Origin: Spodoptera frugiperda
Taxonomy: Eukaryota; Arthropoda; Insecta; Lepidoptera; Noctuidae
Direction: 5' to 3'
Assembly: GCF_023101765.2 (NCBI RefSeq)
Contig: NC_064221.1
Coordinates: 9,605,465-9,669,464, forward strand
DNA: 64,000 nt
The position numbers and the translations under genes are program-made. This document shows positions 33,916 to 45,123 of this stretch, piece by piece; position 1 is the stretch's first letter, and each line of letters begins with the position of its first letter. Under the pieces are notes generated by a model that saw nothing but the letters and a program-made list of their open reading frames with translations, was not told where the DNA came from and did no database searches.

Positions 33916-34890
33916 TTGTGCATTTGCCGCCTAATTTTTAAAGCATTCTATTTTAAAATAACTGTGTCATGACATATTGCAATCATATTTGTATGGATTG
34001 CTCAAATATTAGGGAACATACATCATACATAACGGAATACATTAATCTTTTAAAGAAATAAGCAAATGTAACGTAGACATACGATTTTCATTTACATAAG
34101 CAAAACAAATGAACCAGTTATTTTAAGACCATTCACAATTATTCATTCATTTTTCATTTAAGATCATTATGCAAATAAAAATAGATTTACGTATTTATTA
34201 TTTAATTTTTAGAATAAAATAATAATAATTTAATTGATCAAAAATATCTGTAATTTTTAGTCAATTTAAATAAAAGTACGTGAATTTTTCAACATTTTTA
34301 TCTACAAATATTTAATAATGTAATTACATTTTCAATAACATTTTTTATACTCTATAATCGTAATCTACCGTGTATTGCCAATTGTAATAAATAATAATAA
34401 CAAACCAATAAAAAGATTTACATTATTTCTTATTTCATTTATTCTCAAAATCTTATATTTGAAATGTTACATTTAATTGTGTTGCACTCTGAGAACAGTA
34501 AAATATTATATTGATGTCCTTTACTATTGTATTAAGTAAGAAAGAGATACTTTTATTTATATACGGATTTTTCTAAAATCTTAATGATTTTAATTTTATC
34601 CGTAGCACATTAATTGAAAATCTTGCCTTATTCGACTTCTTTCTTCTCAATTAATTATTAAATTATGCGTATAGACCGATTCCTTCGCTCGCGTTCATCA
34701 ACCCTAAAAACAAAAGAATAACCTAGTCAGTTTCTAAATATAATAAGCACAGGTACAAAATATGTCAGTGCATGCACGAACAATAGCATCAAAATTATTT
34801 GCCTGCACGAGCAATTGCAGAAACAATCAAATGCAAGCACCTAATAATCAGGCGATGTATATTTATTTAAACCTACTAATCCACCACCAC
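33916..34890. other. AT-rich intergenic, nothing recognised
   Basis: Very AT-rich, with several AATAAA and AATAATAATAA runs (about 34205-34235, 34385-34410). No coding signal. Confidence 0.55.
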
Positions 34891-35165
34891 TAATATATGC
34901 TTATTGCCCATCCTTCTACTTGTACAAATATCATGACATTTTAAACAAAATCGAATACTTTTAGCATCGGCAACAGGCAATATATACAATATATTTTACG
35001 TTTCTTTTTAAAACAATAATTTATTTAATTCATGATATATAAGGAGCTTTAAAAGTATCAAAAGATGTGGCAGATAATTTTAGAATACCTCATATATCCC
35101 GACTACCAGAATAAGTAATTGAATAAAAAATCATCGTGAAGGATGGGCGATAACGGTATATACTA
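34891..35165. mobile_element. DNA transposon/MITE with about 28-base inverted ends
   Basis: The left end TAATATATGCTTATTGCCC continues into ATCCTTC. The right end read as its complement is TAGTATATACCGTTATCGCC then CATCCTTC. Inside at about 35060-35095 is a piece (TGGCAGATAATTTTAGAATA) related to the terminus of the element at 35652, suggesting nesting. No transposase is seen. Confidence 0.6.
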
Positions 35166-35473
35166 ACCAAAAAAATAACAAAAAGGAATGCACACAATAC
35201 TCACGATAAACAAGTTAAAAATCCATGATAAAAAATACATAAATAATCACTTTATGTAGAAAAATATTTTAACTGTTAATTGCCATAGCCAATGCTAAAA
35301 GTTAAGCGTTAACTTTTAAAAATCTTGGACACAGTAAATAAATAATAAGATAAGGATTATTTAATTCATTGAACGATAATTAATTGTAAAAGGATAAGCG
35401 AAAACACATAAAAGAGGTTACATATAATATTAATAACCCCAAAGAACAGAATTCGCATAGTTATCTCACTGAT

Positions 35474-35590
35474 GCACTCAGAGACATTTAAAGATTACTT
35501 AAACTATTCCTTAGTAACGATTTTGTACCAAAAACAGTTGCTAAGAACTAAGTTACGTAATCATCAAATGAGTCTGAGTATGGCGGTTAG
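35474..35590. repeat. MITE family H
   Basis: GCACTCAGAGACATTTAAAG and AATCATCAAATGAGTCTGAG are opposed imperfect arms around CCTTAGTAACG / GTTGCTAAG. This is the most symmetrical of the three copies. Confidence 0.7.
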
Positions 35591-35651
35591 ATGTTTATCA
35601 GTTTTTAATATACCTACAACGTCGATCAGATTAGTTAGCTCTAACTAAATA

Positions 35652-36025
35652 TAAGGTGTTCTAAAATTATCTGCCACGCCTTTAATGGGAGGTAGTGTTG
35701 TGTTTGAAGATTACAATAGTAAATATAAATTATTGACTATGAGTTTTTTTTCATACAAAAAGTCAACGTATGAGTTTCTTATGAAAAGCTTTTATCTTTC
35801 AGTGTTTCTGTCGCGTTGTCAATGAAAACAATTGCTATCAATTGTTGAAGCGACGCATAGTGCGTATATGTGAACCACTTTATACAGAGTAGAGTCAATA
35901 TTATTTAACTTTTTTAGGTTCTCAAATTGGATTAACTAGTCCGAGGTACGAAATTCGCTATTGTAATCTTCAAACACAACACTACCTCCCGTTAAAGCCG
36001 TCGCAGATAATTTTAGAACACCTTA
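35652..36025. mobile_element. DNA transposon/MITE with about 67-base terminal inverted repeats
   Basis: The left arm begins TAAGGTGTTCTAAAATTATC and runs through GGAGGTAGTGTTGTGTTTGA to AGATTACAATAG (35718). The right arm (35960-36025) is its near-perfect complement. Total length is 374 bases. The central 240 bases have no long reading frame. The superfamily is unknown to me. Confidence 0.8.
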
Positions 36026-36573
36026 CATCAGAAAATATAATAAATATCAAAGTACCAATCGTAAACTAAGCACACCAAAGTATACCAGGCATCGATGAGC
36101 ACAGAGACGATCCTAAAGACAAAGATTAAGTCATTCATGTGTCTACAATTATAGCCGCAGACTCTTCTAATATTAGGTTAATACGGCTTAAAATCCTTTG
36201 CATACATTTATAGGAAAAGATGAAAATGCGACTCAAAATACGATAAATTGGTTCATTATCATATTCAAGATTATTAAGCTAATGAATGACCATACTAAAG
36301 TAAGTCTTACTGAATTTAATGATGTATTTGCGATGGTGATAACGATGGTTTAAATTGGTGCTTAAAAGTTCTGTTAGAGTCAAATCTGCAATATACTATA
36401 ATTACATTATATGAAAACCAATTGTTATCTAAAAGCGTAAATTCGTATGGAAAAAAATGCGTAAGAAAATCTACAATGAGAAAAGAAATATTGTAAAGCA
36501 ATACGATAGTAGAAACCGTAGAAAAAAAGGTTTTTCTATCGGTAACTCCACGATACAGTCGATTACCATGATG
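36026..36573. other. Intergenic, nothing recognised
   Basis: AT-rich. Only short frames without domains. Confidence 0.5.
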
Positions 36574-36734
36574 TTATGTCTGCAATTTGCCCATACACAA
36601 CCTCGCGACCAACTCGATGGGGAAGCCGACCGGTTGAATGTACATTGATAACTCGTCGACCAGAATCTTGAATTTCGTCGAAAAATCATTTAAAGCTTCC
36701 ACCCTGAAGTCGTCGTTCCATGCTACTATGGCTG
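36574..36734 (-). other. Exon-like block, unknown protein
   Basis: On the minus strand a strong acceptor (CCTTTTACTTTTTTCACAG) precedes an open frame starting AIVAWNDDFRVEALNDFSTK. It continues with LVDELSMYIQPVGFPIEL, then VARLCMGKLQT and a TAA stop at 36574-36576. Composition is protein-like. It could be the final exon of an unrecognised gene or a pseudogene piece. The phase required (1) does not match the candidate exon at 37388-37456 (ends phase 2). Confidence 0.3.
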
Positions 36735-37147
36735 CTGTGAAAAAAGTAAAAGGTTGCTTATAGGCACACGTGCTCCATCGTAGGCCGCATCATCACTTAC
36801 CATCAGGCGAGATAGCGGCCAAACGTCGCAACGTCAAATGTAAAAAAGTTACTAATTTTGAGACTATCTCATTTGAGAATATCTCAAAGTTAGTAAAAAT
36901 AATCTATAAGTCTCCTATACATCTATACCTATATAACGATATGTAATTCAGTACAAAAATCTATCGGTAGTAAGAAATAAGGCTCAACAACTACTATTGG
37001 TGGGCTACGGTGCTATTTGGTGTAGCTGGACGCCTCACGGTTGCTTCAGGGTTACTGCTTCGGGCACCTGAGAGCTGTCTCATCAGTCGTATGCATACCT
37101 AAAGACGCTAAGGTTTATTTAGGCTAACGTCGAATACTCAGACTAAT

Positions 37148-37276
37148 CGGCTCAAAAGGAGATGGCGGGACGAACTTAACACGTACGACAAGGATTGGCC
37201 GCAGAAAGCTCTGAACAGAGAGGAGTGGAAGGAAGGTAGGGAGGCCTTTGCCCTGTAGTGGGACGAACACGGCTAA
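37148..37276 (+). pseudogene. Second LINE family, C-terminal fragment
   Basis: In frame it reads RLKRRWRDELNTYDKDWPQ, then KALNREEWKEGREAFAL, an in-frame TAG at 37256-37258, and WDEHG stop. The same tail at 27608 has CAG at the TAG position. It is a 3' remnant of a non-LTR retrotransposon. Confidence 0.7.
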
Positions 37277-37387
37277 AAATAAATAATGTCGCATTCAGCT
37301 CTATCTTTGATCTCGTTCTTTTTAATATATTGAAACTACACATTATAAGACAGACGTTTTAAGACATAGAATTTATAATAAACTTAC

Positions 37388-37456
37388 ATGCTATTGCGAA
37401 GTATGATAGTGCCCACAGCCAAAATGGCATCGTGGGTACTCCCGATTACCAATACT
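37388..37456 (-). other. Exon-like block with strong splice signals
   Basis: On the minus strand TTTATTTTCTTTCTCTACAG precedes 69 bases that end at GTAAGTT. The only open frame reads VLVIGSTHDAILAVG then TIILRNS, hydrophobic in character, entering at phase 2 and leaving at phase 2. Another GTAAGT-flanked block lies at about 37725-37760 on the same strand (IVIFVGILA in the compatible frame). No family is recognised. Confidence 0.3.
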
Positions 37457-37509
37457 CTGTAGAGAAAGAAAATAAAATAAATAATTAAATCAAACCCACT
37501 AGTCTGACC

Positions 37510-37703
37510 GCTTTTTTTGAGGGTAGAAAATCATCCAATGACTTCTCCCGCCTTGGGTGAGGCGGAAGGGAGTGTCAGACTTTTACTGACTAAAAACTAC
37601 CCCGTTCAATTAAAAACGTTATCAACGTAAAATCATCCAATGACCTCACCCTTGTGTTCACCCAGGGTGGGAGAAGTCATTGGATGATTTCCCCCCTCAA
37701 AAA
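37510..37703. repeat. Two SINE-like family A copies in opposite orientation
   Basis: 37510-37610 is a minus copy (AATCATCCAATGACTTCTCC ... ACTAAAAACTACCCCGTTC). 37630-37703 begins with another minus-type end (AATCATCCAATGACC) that meets a plus-type end (GGGAGAAGTCATTGGATGAT, then CCCCCCTCAAAAAG), making a foldable palindrome. Confidence 0.65.
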
Positions 37704-38165
37704 GCGATTTCTAACTTACCGGGCTAAGATTCCTACGAAGATTACGATGGCTCATTTTGCATTTCTTACTATTTCTTTTTGCATAAAAGGGTATAATAGT
37801 ATTTTTGGTTCCTCATTATTTTCACATTTTTGACACTAAATGACAAATCGTATGTCAGATTAATAAATTATCAAATTATGGTTTATGGAACAAATCTATG
37901 GAGGTCTTTCGTTTGAGGTTTCATTGTATATGTAATTATTATTTTATAGTTTTGTAGCACTGTCTATAATGCTTTTGGGGGGAAAGTGATATTAGATAGA
38001 AAACTAGTATTATTTTCAAAAATAATTTGGACTGTGTTAATAAGGATTTTTTTGCTAAATCACATTGAACACCAAAAATAATAGGAAACATTGGAAAAAC
38101 TGAAGTAAAAAAACCACGAATTTTAACACCCAATTAAATATTTTCTTCAATAAAAAATGAATCAC
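37704..38165. other. Intergenic, nothing firm
   Basis: AT-rich; contains the weak minus-strand exon-like block noted under 37388. Confidence 0.45.
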
Positions 38166-38741
38166 TGATCCCGAAAATTCTAATCAGAATACGTGGAGCA
38201 ATCACCTGTCCTAATCTGGGCGAAGAAAAATAAACAAATAAAAGAACAATGTACATATTTACTTATACCTAAGTAAATAAGGCTGTGTAATATTTCACTC
38301 GGTTTCATCAGCTACATAGTTTTTTTTATTTACCTTTCTTTAGTTCAAACATTAGATAGGAGATTTCATTTTATTCCATGATGTATTGATTTGTTAAACA
38401 AACAGTTTCTTTGGTTTAATTCAGAATGAGCTTCCTCGGACTATTTAGTTCGTGAACCAACTTTGTCGGTCACAGTCGAATGCGTAACGTCAGACGCGAA
38501 AATTTAATTCAAATTATTGCTCGTAAAATGAATCGATAACTTTTTTTTTGTATAAAAAACCAATAGATTTTTTTGGTTTTTTGTGTGTATATTATTTATT
38601 ATATTTTGTAAAAATTGTGATGTAGATTAATTTTAATACTTAAGCGAGTTTTAATTACTTTGTAAGATTGTGGCGTTTTAAATTATTGTAATTTTTACGT
38701 GATAATTTATTTTGTATTTCGGTTATTTAAATTTATTAAAA
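38166..38741 (+). promoter_or_regulatory. Upstream region of transporter copy 1, conserved in copy 2
   Basis: From TGATCCCGAAAATTC onward this region aligns with 47125-48086 upstream of the second transporter gene. Best kept are ATATTTCACTCGGTTTCATC, CCATGATGTATTGATTTG and GAGCTTCCTCGGACTATTTA with GTTCG(T/C)GAACC. Conservation here shows the duplication included the proximal regulatory DNA; no individual site can be named. Confidence 0.55.
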
Positions 38742-41700
38742 ATGAAGAAATATTTCTACTTTTTCGAAGAGGGAAGCAAAATCAACCAGATTATATGTGC
38801 TGTACTGGGTAAGTTATTTATTTCATATTTTTTTAATATTTTAAAGTTCCTCAACTTGATTGCCTCGTTGGCTAAGTGGTTGCAAATGTAACTGCCAGGC
38901 TCGGAGGTCTCGGGTTCGATTCCTGGGTCGGTCAAAGAATTGCTGGGCTTTTTTCGGTTTTTCGAAAATTTCTCAGTAGTGGCATATATTCTGAAAATGG
39001 TATATGGCAATAGGCTCACCATCTATTTCATGGGACTTGCATCATAATTTGCATTTTTTCCTGAATTTTCTTTGCTATAAACCTCTCGGGGCCGAGACCT
39101 TCCCAACGAATACATAACCGTGGAAATCGGTTCGTGCGTTTTGGTTTTTAAAAAACGTTGCCCCACACTAGGATTTTCTCCTGTATCGTGGATACGTTTA
39201 CAAACATACAAGTTCACATACATATGACACCCAGACCCGAAACAACAATTTGTGCATCACACAAAGAGTTGCTCCGTGTGGGAATCGAACCCGCTACCAC
39301 CGCACCAACCGTGCAGTCAAGTTATAGCGACAGGAAGGAAAACCTGACTTATTTTTATATAATAGATGACTACAGGTATTAGACTGTACCTGTGTAGATC
39401 TGTAATGTCTTTCTACCCTTTTTGGAGTAAAAAGTTGTGACTTGTAGTAACTAACTTTATCCTTTTTATTGTAGTAAACTTGCCAGTCTTCGCGTATGGA
39501 GCTAGCATAGGATGGATGTCTCCGATGTCATTGCTACTTCAGTCCAAAGACTCACCCAGGGAAATACCATTGACTGATTATGAGGTAAGTAATACGAGTA
39601 TTGCTATATCGTCAGGGTATGAGGTGTTATATTTACTGTGGAGTATCGATATTCGCAAGGTGGCTGGTAGTGGTTGGATGCGTAGAGCTGAAGATCGAGC
39701 TCAGTGGCGTGCCATTGGAGAGGCCTATGTCCAGCAGTGGACAAAAACAGGCTGATGATGATGATGATGATGATGATATTATTAATATGGTGTTGAGACC
39801 GTAGTTCTAAGGACACTTCTTCAGAATTTTTCATTACTATAGTGTTACTATGTTAAAGATGCTTTTCTTTTTATGGAATTGTGTGGAAGAAAAGTGTGGA
39901 AGAGCCATGCTTGAGTGAGGTTACTGGAGGCAATTGGGCCTTCTAACAGATTAAAAAGGGGGTAATTGTACACCTCTTCACAATCTTCCCGATCTCTGAT
40001 TCCCCAACAACCCTTAAATTTCTAACCCCCAAAAAGCGGGCAACGCATTTGTAACGCGTCAGGTGTTTCGAGTGTGTATGACCGGCGGCGAATGCTTACC
40101 ATCGGGTGGGCCGTCCGCTCGTTTACCGGCTTATCCCTTAAGTTAGAGATTCTGGACTGGATTAAGAAGTTCTGGACCAACTTATTAATTAATATTAATA
40201 CTTACTTAATTTACAGGTATCCTGGATGGCATCAGTGCCATATCTAGTTTGTATACAGGCTGATTACTTAATGGCTATACTTAGTGACAAGTTAGGGAGA
40301 AAATTCACGCTGTTCTTCACTTCTGCTACGGCTTTTGTAAGTACTCCATTATATTATTATCATGCCCCTTATTCCTGAAAGTGTAGGCCTGGGTATATCC
40401 ATAGTGTACCTTTGGTTTTACAATTATATTCAGTTGCTAGTTACAAACGGCCTTAATCGTGCGAAACTGTAAGGGTGCTTTTCCACAAGAGATGTGTTAT
40501 GTAGCTATGCTACGAAGATGTAATAGCTAAGCTGTGAAACTATGTGCCCGTTTCCACTGATACTAAGCTATGTAACTGTGCGAGGCAGATGCGCAGCTGC
40601 TTAAGCAAGAGTTAAAATACTTATGATAGTTCGCACGTTTGTAATGGCCCAAACCATAATATGTTGATCTATTCTATTGTTTAGTTACCATCAATTAAAA
40701 TGTATCATTGTTATTTTAGGAATGAAAAAAAGGTTTTTTTAACTAATAATTAAAAAAATAACGGAATTTAATGTTGTATACCTAAATTTTCAGCTGGCCT
40801 GGACAATAAAACTGTCATCCATGGAAGTATGGGCGTTCATCTTAGCGAGAGCATTATTTGGTATCACCATGGCTGGAGCCTACGTTACTTGCCCGTTGTA
40901 TACTAAGGAGATCAGCTCAGCAAATGTCAGAGGGACTCTCGGTACTTTGGTATGTATATCTTTATTAAGATACTTTTGAGAAAAGTTTACCTTTTCATGT
41001 TAGTTTTTTTCTGATTATGGTTAAACTAATGTCTATAATACGGCGATGGGCAGCCTACACACAAAAAATGCTTGCAACTTGCTTAGAAGTAATGAAAACT
41101 ATCCACGAAGCGGTAACGACGCGTCTTGGTCGGTAGGCCTTAGTGATCGTGAATACCTTTGGTTCGGTGGTAGGGGAGCAAGAACAGAAGCAAAGTAGAA
41201 TATACTAGTAGAATACATAGTAGCAGAATACACCAACCCAACTATTTCCATGGGTGTGTAAGAGTCAGTAAATTTAAAGACTCACATTAGGCGCAGATGG
41301 AAGGCCTGCTAGCTTGGAAAGTTTGGAAATTAGAAGAGTGCTATAGTCCAGCATTATAATGCCACTGGCTTTTGATGATTTTAAGGCTCTTGTCTTCTTT
41401 TCCAGGTAATATTGTTCCATACGACGGGCAATCTCTTCTCCTACATTATAGGAGACATACTGAGCTATAGGACTATCCTATGGATCTGTCTGATGCTTCC
41501 AACCCTTCACTTGATCCTCTTCATGATGATGCCTGAATCGCCTTCGTACTTAATCAAGAAAGGAAAGACTGATGTAAGTTGAACTTTATTGTGTTAAAGA
41601 TAAATATCAAAATCGTTTGTGATATATTGGACAATCAGATTCGAAATAATTTTAATATCGCTTTACAGGAAGCTATCAGAGCGATGGCGTGGCTCAGATG

Positions 41701-43585
41701 TAGACAAGAGGACGACCCAAAGGTGATAAGTGAAGTGAATCAAATCAAGAAGGAACAAATGAAAGATGAAGACAACAATGGATTCATTTTAAAAGCTATA
41801 AGTAAGTTATTTTTATTTATATTGTTTTGTTACCATTCCTACTCTCCCCACGGGTGGAGTGTCTTCTTAGGAAACACACGTTTGATAAAGAGCGGCCGGT
41901 AGCATTTTCGTCGATCTTTGGTAGATTGGACCTACCACCTGCCAAGCGTTAGTGTAGGCAAACACTATTAGGCAAAGGAAGCCCATTTGTCCAGAAGTAA
42001 ACCATCATGAGCTGTTAATGTTTTGATGATGAAAATACATTGCCAACAATGAGATTATGTGTTCGGACCTTAAGTAGTTCTAATGAAACTTATTAGTCAT
42101 GGGCGATGTCTACAAATTTAATATCGCATTTTTTTTGTTTTGATGACGCAAAGAAACCTTTAAAAGGCACCAAGCTTTCTGGGGATAAAGTACTAAAAAG
42201 TGGGGGATTCTTACTTATACTAAAACCACCCCAGTGGCAACATCATGGCATATATTACATCTATCTAAAATAAAACCTATAGCGGACGTTGGGTGTTATA
42301 ATAATCATTTCATAAAACTACTTTCTTTTTATTTTCAGTGGAAGACAAAATACTCCTAAGGGCGTTCATAATAGCTGTAGTACTATCTTTGGCTAGAGAA
42401 GTATGTGGTTCGATACCAGTGCTGAACTTCGCTGGAGAGATCTTCTCCATGTCTTCTGATGGATCTGGCTTAATACTGACTCCTAACCAACAAGCCATGG
42501 CTCTTGGAGTGGTGCAAGTCCTTGGAGCAATGTTGGCTTCATACCCAGTTGAAAAGGCTGGGAGAAAGGTAAAGTATTTTTATTTATACTGGAAGATAAT
42601 TAATTCAATGGTTTAACTTGTAGATTAAAAATACTATCAGTTACAGTTACCTCAATTAGCATTTCTACATTGTGCATCTTTATTTATTTATTAAAAGTAT
42701 ACCAACTTCAAACAACAGCTTCTCTATAAAGGGTATATAATTACAATAAATACATATTGATCAGTTTTGGGATTATACAGTCGCCAAATACAGGTTACCC
42801 AACAATTTTGAACAATCATCTTCACGATTCTTATTTTGTCCACAGCCACTCTTCATAGCAACAGCTCTAGTATCTGGCTTGAGTATGTGTGCCCTTGCCT
42901 CCTGGTTTGTGGCTCGAGAGTACCAGGTCTTCGCTCCAGCCTGGATACCAGTCGTCACTCTCTGTTTGTGCATCTTCTGTGACGCCCTTGGCTTGCAACC
43001 AGTGTCCGTTATTGTTACTGGGGAGATATTCTCTTTCAAAGTAAGTATCTAGACTAAATAATTCTTGGTTTTTGTTTTTCAAATATACAAGTTCACGTAC
43101 ACATGACACTCAGACCTAAAACCATAATTTGTGGATCACAAAGAGTGTCTTCTATAAATGTATATACTACATTTTTGTTACAAAAGACTATTTAAGTCGT
43201 TTCGAATGTCCAATTCACCTCAATAATCTCAAACTTGATTTAAAATCTCTTGTCTTGTCTAACAACAATAGCTTACTCATACACCATTTCATTTTTCTAG
43301 TACCGAGGCTCAGTAATGGCAATCACAATGTCAGCAGCATCAGTAGCCGGCTTCCTACAAACACTATTCTTCAAGCCACTAGTCAATATCGTAGGTGGAC
43401 CGCACGTAGCATTCTACTTCTTCGGAGCAGTTTGCCTGGTAACAACTATCTACGTAGTCATCTGGGTACCAGAAACTAAGCAAAGATATTTGGAAGAGAT
43501 TTATGAAGACTTAAAGACGAAGAAAGAGAAGGAAATGGATAGAAAGGAGGCAATGGCCATTGAAGAAGGAAAAATGGGAGCTTAA
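38742..43585 (+). CDS. Facilitated sugar (trehalose) transporter Tret1-like, copy 1
   Basis: Nine exons: 38742-38808, 39475-39584, 40217-40336, 40794-40949, 41406-41573, 41669-41801, 42339-42568, 42846-43040, 43301-43585. They join to 487 residues, normal for the SLC2/MFS sugar transporter family. Start ATG is MKKYFYFFEEGSK. Signatures: SDKLGRK (82-88) between TM2 and TM3, YTKEISSANVRG (135-146), PESPSYL (194-200) before the central loop, EKAGRK (323-328) and VPETK (449-453), with twelve hydrophobic segments implied. Expected to move trehalose or hexoses across the plasma membrane by facilitated diffusion; substrate is inferred from family only. Introns 1, 2, 3 and 8 carry SINE, LINE, MITE and family B insertions. 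Copy 2 follows 4.5 kb downstream. Confidence 0.93.
38862..39020 (+). repeat. tRNA-derived SINE family C, in transporter intron 1
   Basis: TGCCTCGTTGGCTAAGTGGT (box A-like), GGGTTCGATTCCTGGGTCGG (box B), AAAGAATTGCTGGGC and TTTCTCAGTAGTGGCA. Absent from intron 1 of copy 2, so inserted after the duplication or lost there. Confidence 0.8.
39143..39322 (-). repeat. tRNA-derived SINE family D, in transporter intron 1
   Basis: The complement contains TGACTGCACGGTTGGTGCGG, GGGTTCGATTCCCACACGG and TTGTTTCGGGTCTGGGTGTC, then an A-rich end. Downstream of the SINE C copy in the same intron. Confidence 0.8.
39643..39777 (+). mobile_element. RTE LINE 3' fragment, in transporter intron 2
   Basis: In frame VAGSGWMRRAEDRAQWRAIG then EAYVQQWTKTG and stop, followed by (GAT)n. 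It matches the C-terminus of the LINE at 60976-64000 but is a distinct subfamily. Not present in intron 2 of copy 2. Confidence 0.8.
39893..40133 (-). repeat. Family B, in transporter intron 2
   Basis: The minus strand runs from AAGCCGGTAAACGAGCGGAC to CCACACTTTTC. A family B copy sits in the same intron and orientation in copy 2 (49735-49935), so this insertion probably predates the duplication. Confidence 0.75.
40478..40610. repeat. MITE-like family G, in transporter intron 3
   Basis: GGTGCTTTTCCACAAGAGAT and CGTTTCCACTGATACTAAGC. Related to 32870-32965. Absent from copy 2 intron 3. Confidence 0.5.
43080..43150 (-). repeat. SINE family D remnant, in transporter intron 8
   Basis: CAAGTTCACGTACACATGAC, AACCATAATTTGTGGATCAC. 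The same intron of copy 2 holds a fuller copy (55435-55625), so this one lost its head after the duplication. Confidence 0.7.
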
Positions 43586-43618
43586 GAAACTATTAATACT
43601 AAGACAAGAGTTATTTGC

Positions 43619-43624
43619 AATAAA
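43619..43624 (+). terminator. Polyadenylation signal, transporter copy 1
   Basis: AATAAA 34 bases after the stop codon, at the same place as in copy 2 (56191-56196). Confidence 0.7.
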
Positions 43625-43681
43625 CTTTTATAATATAATTTATCTTTTGGTTTGATTTCAACTAATAGGGTTAATTCTTCT

Positions 43682-43856
43682 CCTCTAACAACATCTTATG
43701 ATTTGTTTCGTTGCAGGATCCAAGACAGTCATTCATTTCTCTAGGACGCGCCGGACTTCAGTGTTCCGGTGTTTTCATGTTTGTATCTACTGTAGATCCT
43801 GGCTTACAGGAGTTGCAGCGGTAGGGGAGGTTGTGGCGAGCTTGTCCCAAAAAAAC
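43682..43856 (+). mobile_element. SINE-like retroposon with 21-base target duplication
   Basis: Flanked by ACTAATAGGGTTAATTCTTC (43661-43681) and its copy with one mismatch (43857-43877). Copy 2 has only one such sequence here, so it shows the empty site. The body contains AAGACAGTCATTCAT, TGTATCTACTGTAGATCCTG and GGCTTACAGGAGTTGCAGC, and ends in CCCAAAAAAACACTA. A relative lies at 48627-48790. Long target duplication and A-run indicate LINE-driven retroposition. Confidence 0.75.
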
Positions 43857-44049
43857 ACTAATAGGGTTATTTCTTCTATACTATTATGATTCTTGCCGTA
43901 ATGTGTCTCTCTGCCTACCTCTTCGGGGATAAAATTCCTTCCCTACCCTTCGTTTAACTTCTCACACAATTATTTTCAACTGCATTTTTCTCATCTTTAT
44001 TATTCCTTTCAATTTCAAGACCATAGCTTTGAGATCAGCTGCCTGAACA

Positions 44050-44312
44050 TGAGCTGCCTCGTTGGTCGAGTTGTCGTAGGCGCAACTGCCGAACAAGGGC
44101 TCTCGGGTTCGATTCCCGGGTCGAGTAAAGAATTGCTGAGCTTTTTTCTCCTTTTCGTAAATTTCTCAGTAGTAGCACGGAGCCTGGAATTGTGTGAAAC
44201 AATCACAAATGGTGAAAAGTGGGTGTACATTGTATAGCGGCATGACGTGCCGTAATGTGCACCTCTGCCTACCCCTTCGGGGATAAAAGGCGTGACGTTG
44301 TGTGTGTGTGAG
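44050..44312 (+). repeat. tRNA-derived SINE family C, full length
   Basis: GCTGCCTCGTTGGTCGAGTT (box A-like), GGGTTCGATTCCCGGGTCG (box B), AAAGAATTGCTGAGC, TTTCTCAGTAGTAGCACGG, AATGGTGAAAAGTGGGTGTA, GTGCACCTCTGCCTACCCC and TTCGGGGATAAAAGGCGTG, ending in GTGTGTGTG. The most complete copy in the window. Confidence 0.85.
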
Positions 44313-44400
44313 CTTTGAAATCACGCTCGTTAATGTGTCCCAAACGCTCATGCCACATGTCAATTGGCTTTTTCACCATTTGTACATTATTGGAATATTA

Positions 44401-44871
44401 CTAACCCAATTTGACATGGTATAAGTTCCCGACACGGTCTGCCCTTATATGAACCTTTTTGTTCTTATCAGTCACGACGGTATCTTGCTTTGTAAAATGA
44501 ACTTCAAATCCATGATCAGTCATTTTCGATACTGATAAAAGACTAGTACGTAAATCTGGCGCATAAAACACTTTTTGAATGTCTACTAGGCGTGTTTTAC
44601 AACCGTTATCAACCGAAATACTGACTTGTCCCATACCGGTTATTTATTTGTGTACTCTCATGGTTTGCTAAGTTTAGTTCATTGTCCAGACGCGTAAATC
44701 CTTTTATCATGTGCTTGTCGTTGCACATATTATGTCCAGTGCATCCACTATCGACACACCAAACAGAATTACTTTGTTCACTAATGTGAGCCTCTTCCGT
44801 CATGCTAAACATCGTCGTATATCCTTGCCGCTCAGAACTACTGCGTTCTGCTTGCAGCCATAATGGTGTAT
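44401..44871 (-). pseudogene. Ty1/copia retrotransposon fragment (protease region)
   Basis: Two minus-strand frames carry a copia Pol segment. One has SVWCVDSGCTGHNMCNDKHM, the DSG aspartic-protease active site followed by a typical copia H-M-C pattern. The next, after a frame break near 44610-44635, has VFYAPDLRTSLLSVSKMTDH, the conserved V-x-Y-x-P-x-L-x-x-N/S-L-L-S-V motif. No integrase, reverse transcriptase or LTR is adjacent, so it is a dead fragment. Confidence 0.8.
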
Positions 44872-45123
44872 TAAAGTTGACACAATTAATAATTCATTGA
44901 TTGTTTATAGTCTTCTGGGTCCATAACCTATATTAATAGGTTTAGGTGACACAATATTATTTATTTAGATAATTGTACACAACAGTTTATATGCGGCTAA
45001 CGTCGCCGGTTGTAACTTTGCAACACTCACACACATACACCGACTTAACACCCATACAATACATCTGTATGCGCAGACACAAGCTCACAGATCTTCGTAC
45101 ACCTTAATAAAGGTCAAATAAAC

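Noticed and set aside
44097..44125. tRNA gene
   Set aside because: Box A and box B are present, but the cloverleaf does not close and the body continues as SINE family C; same for the SINE D copies at 30457 and 32560.
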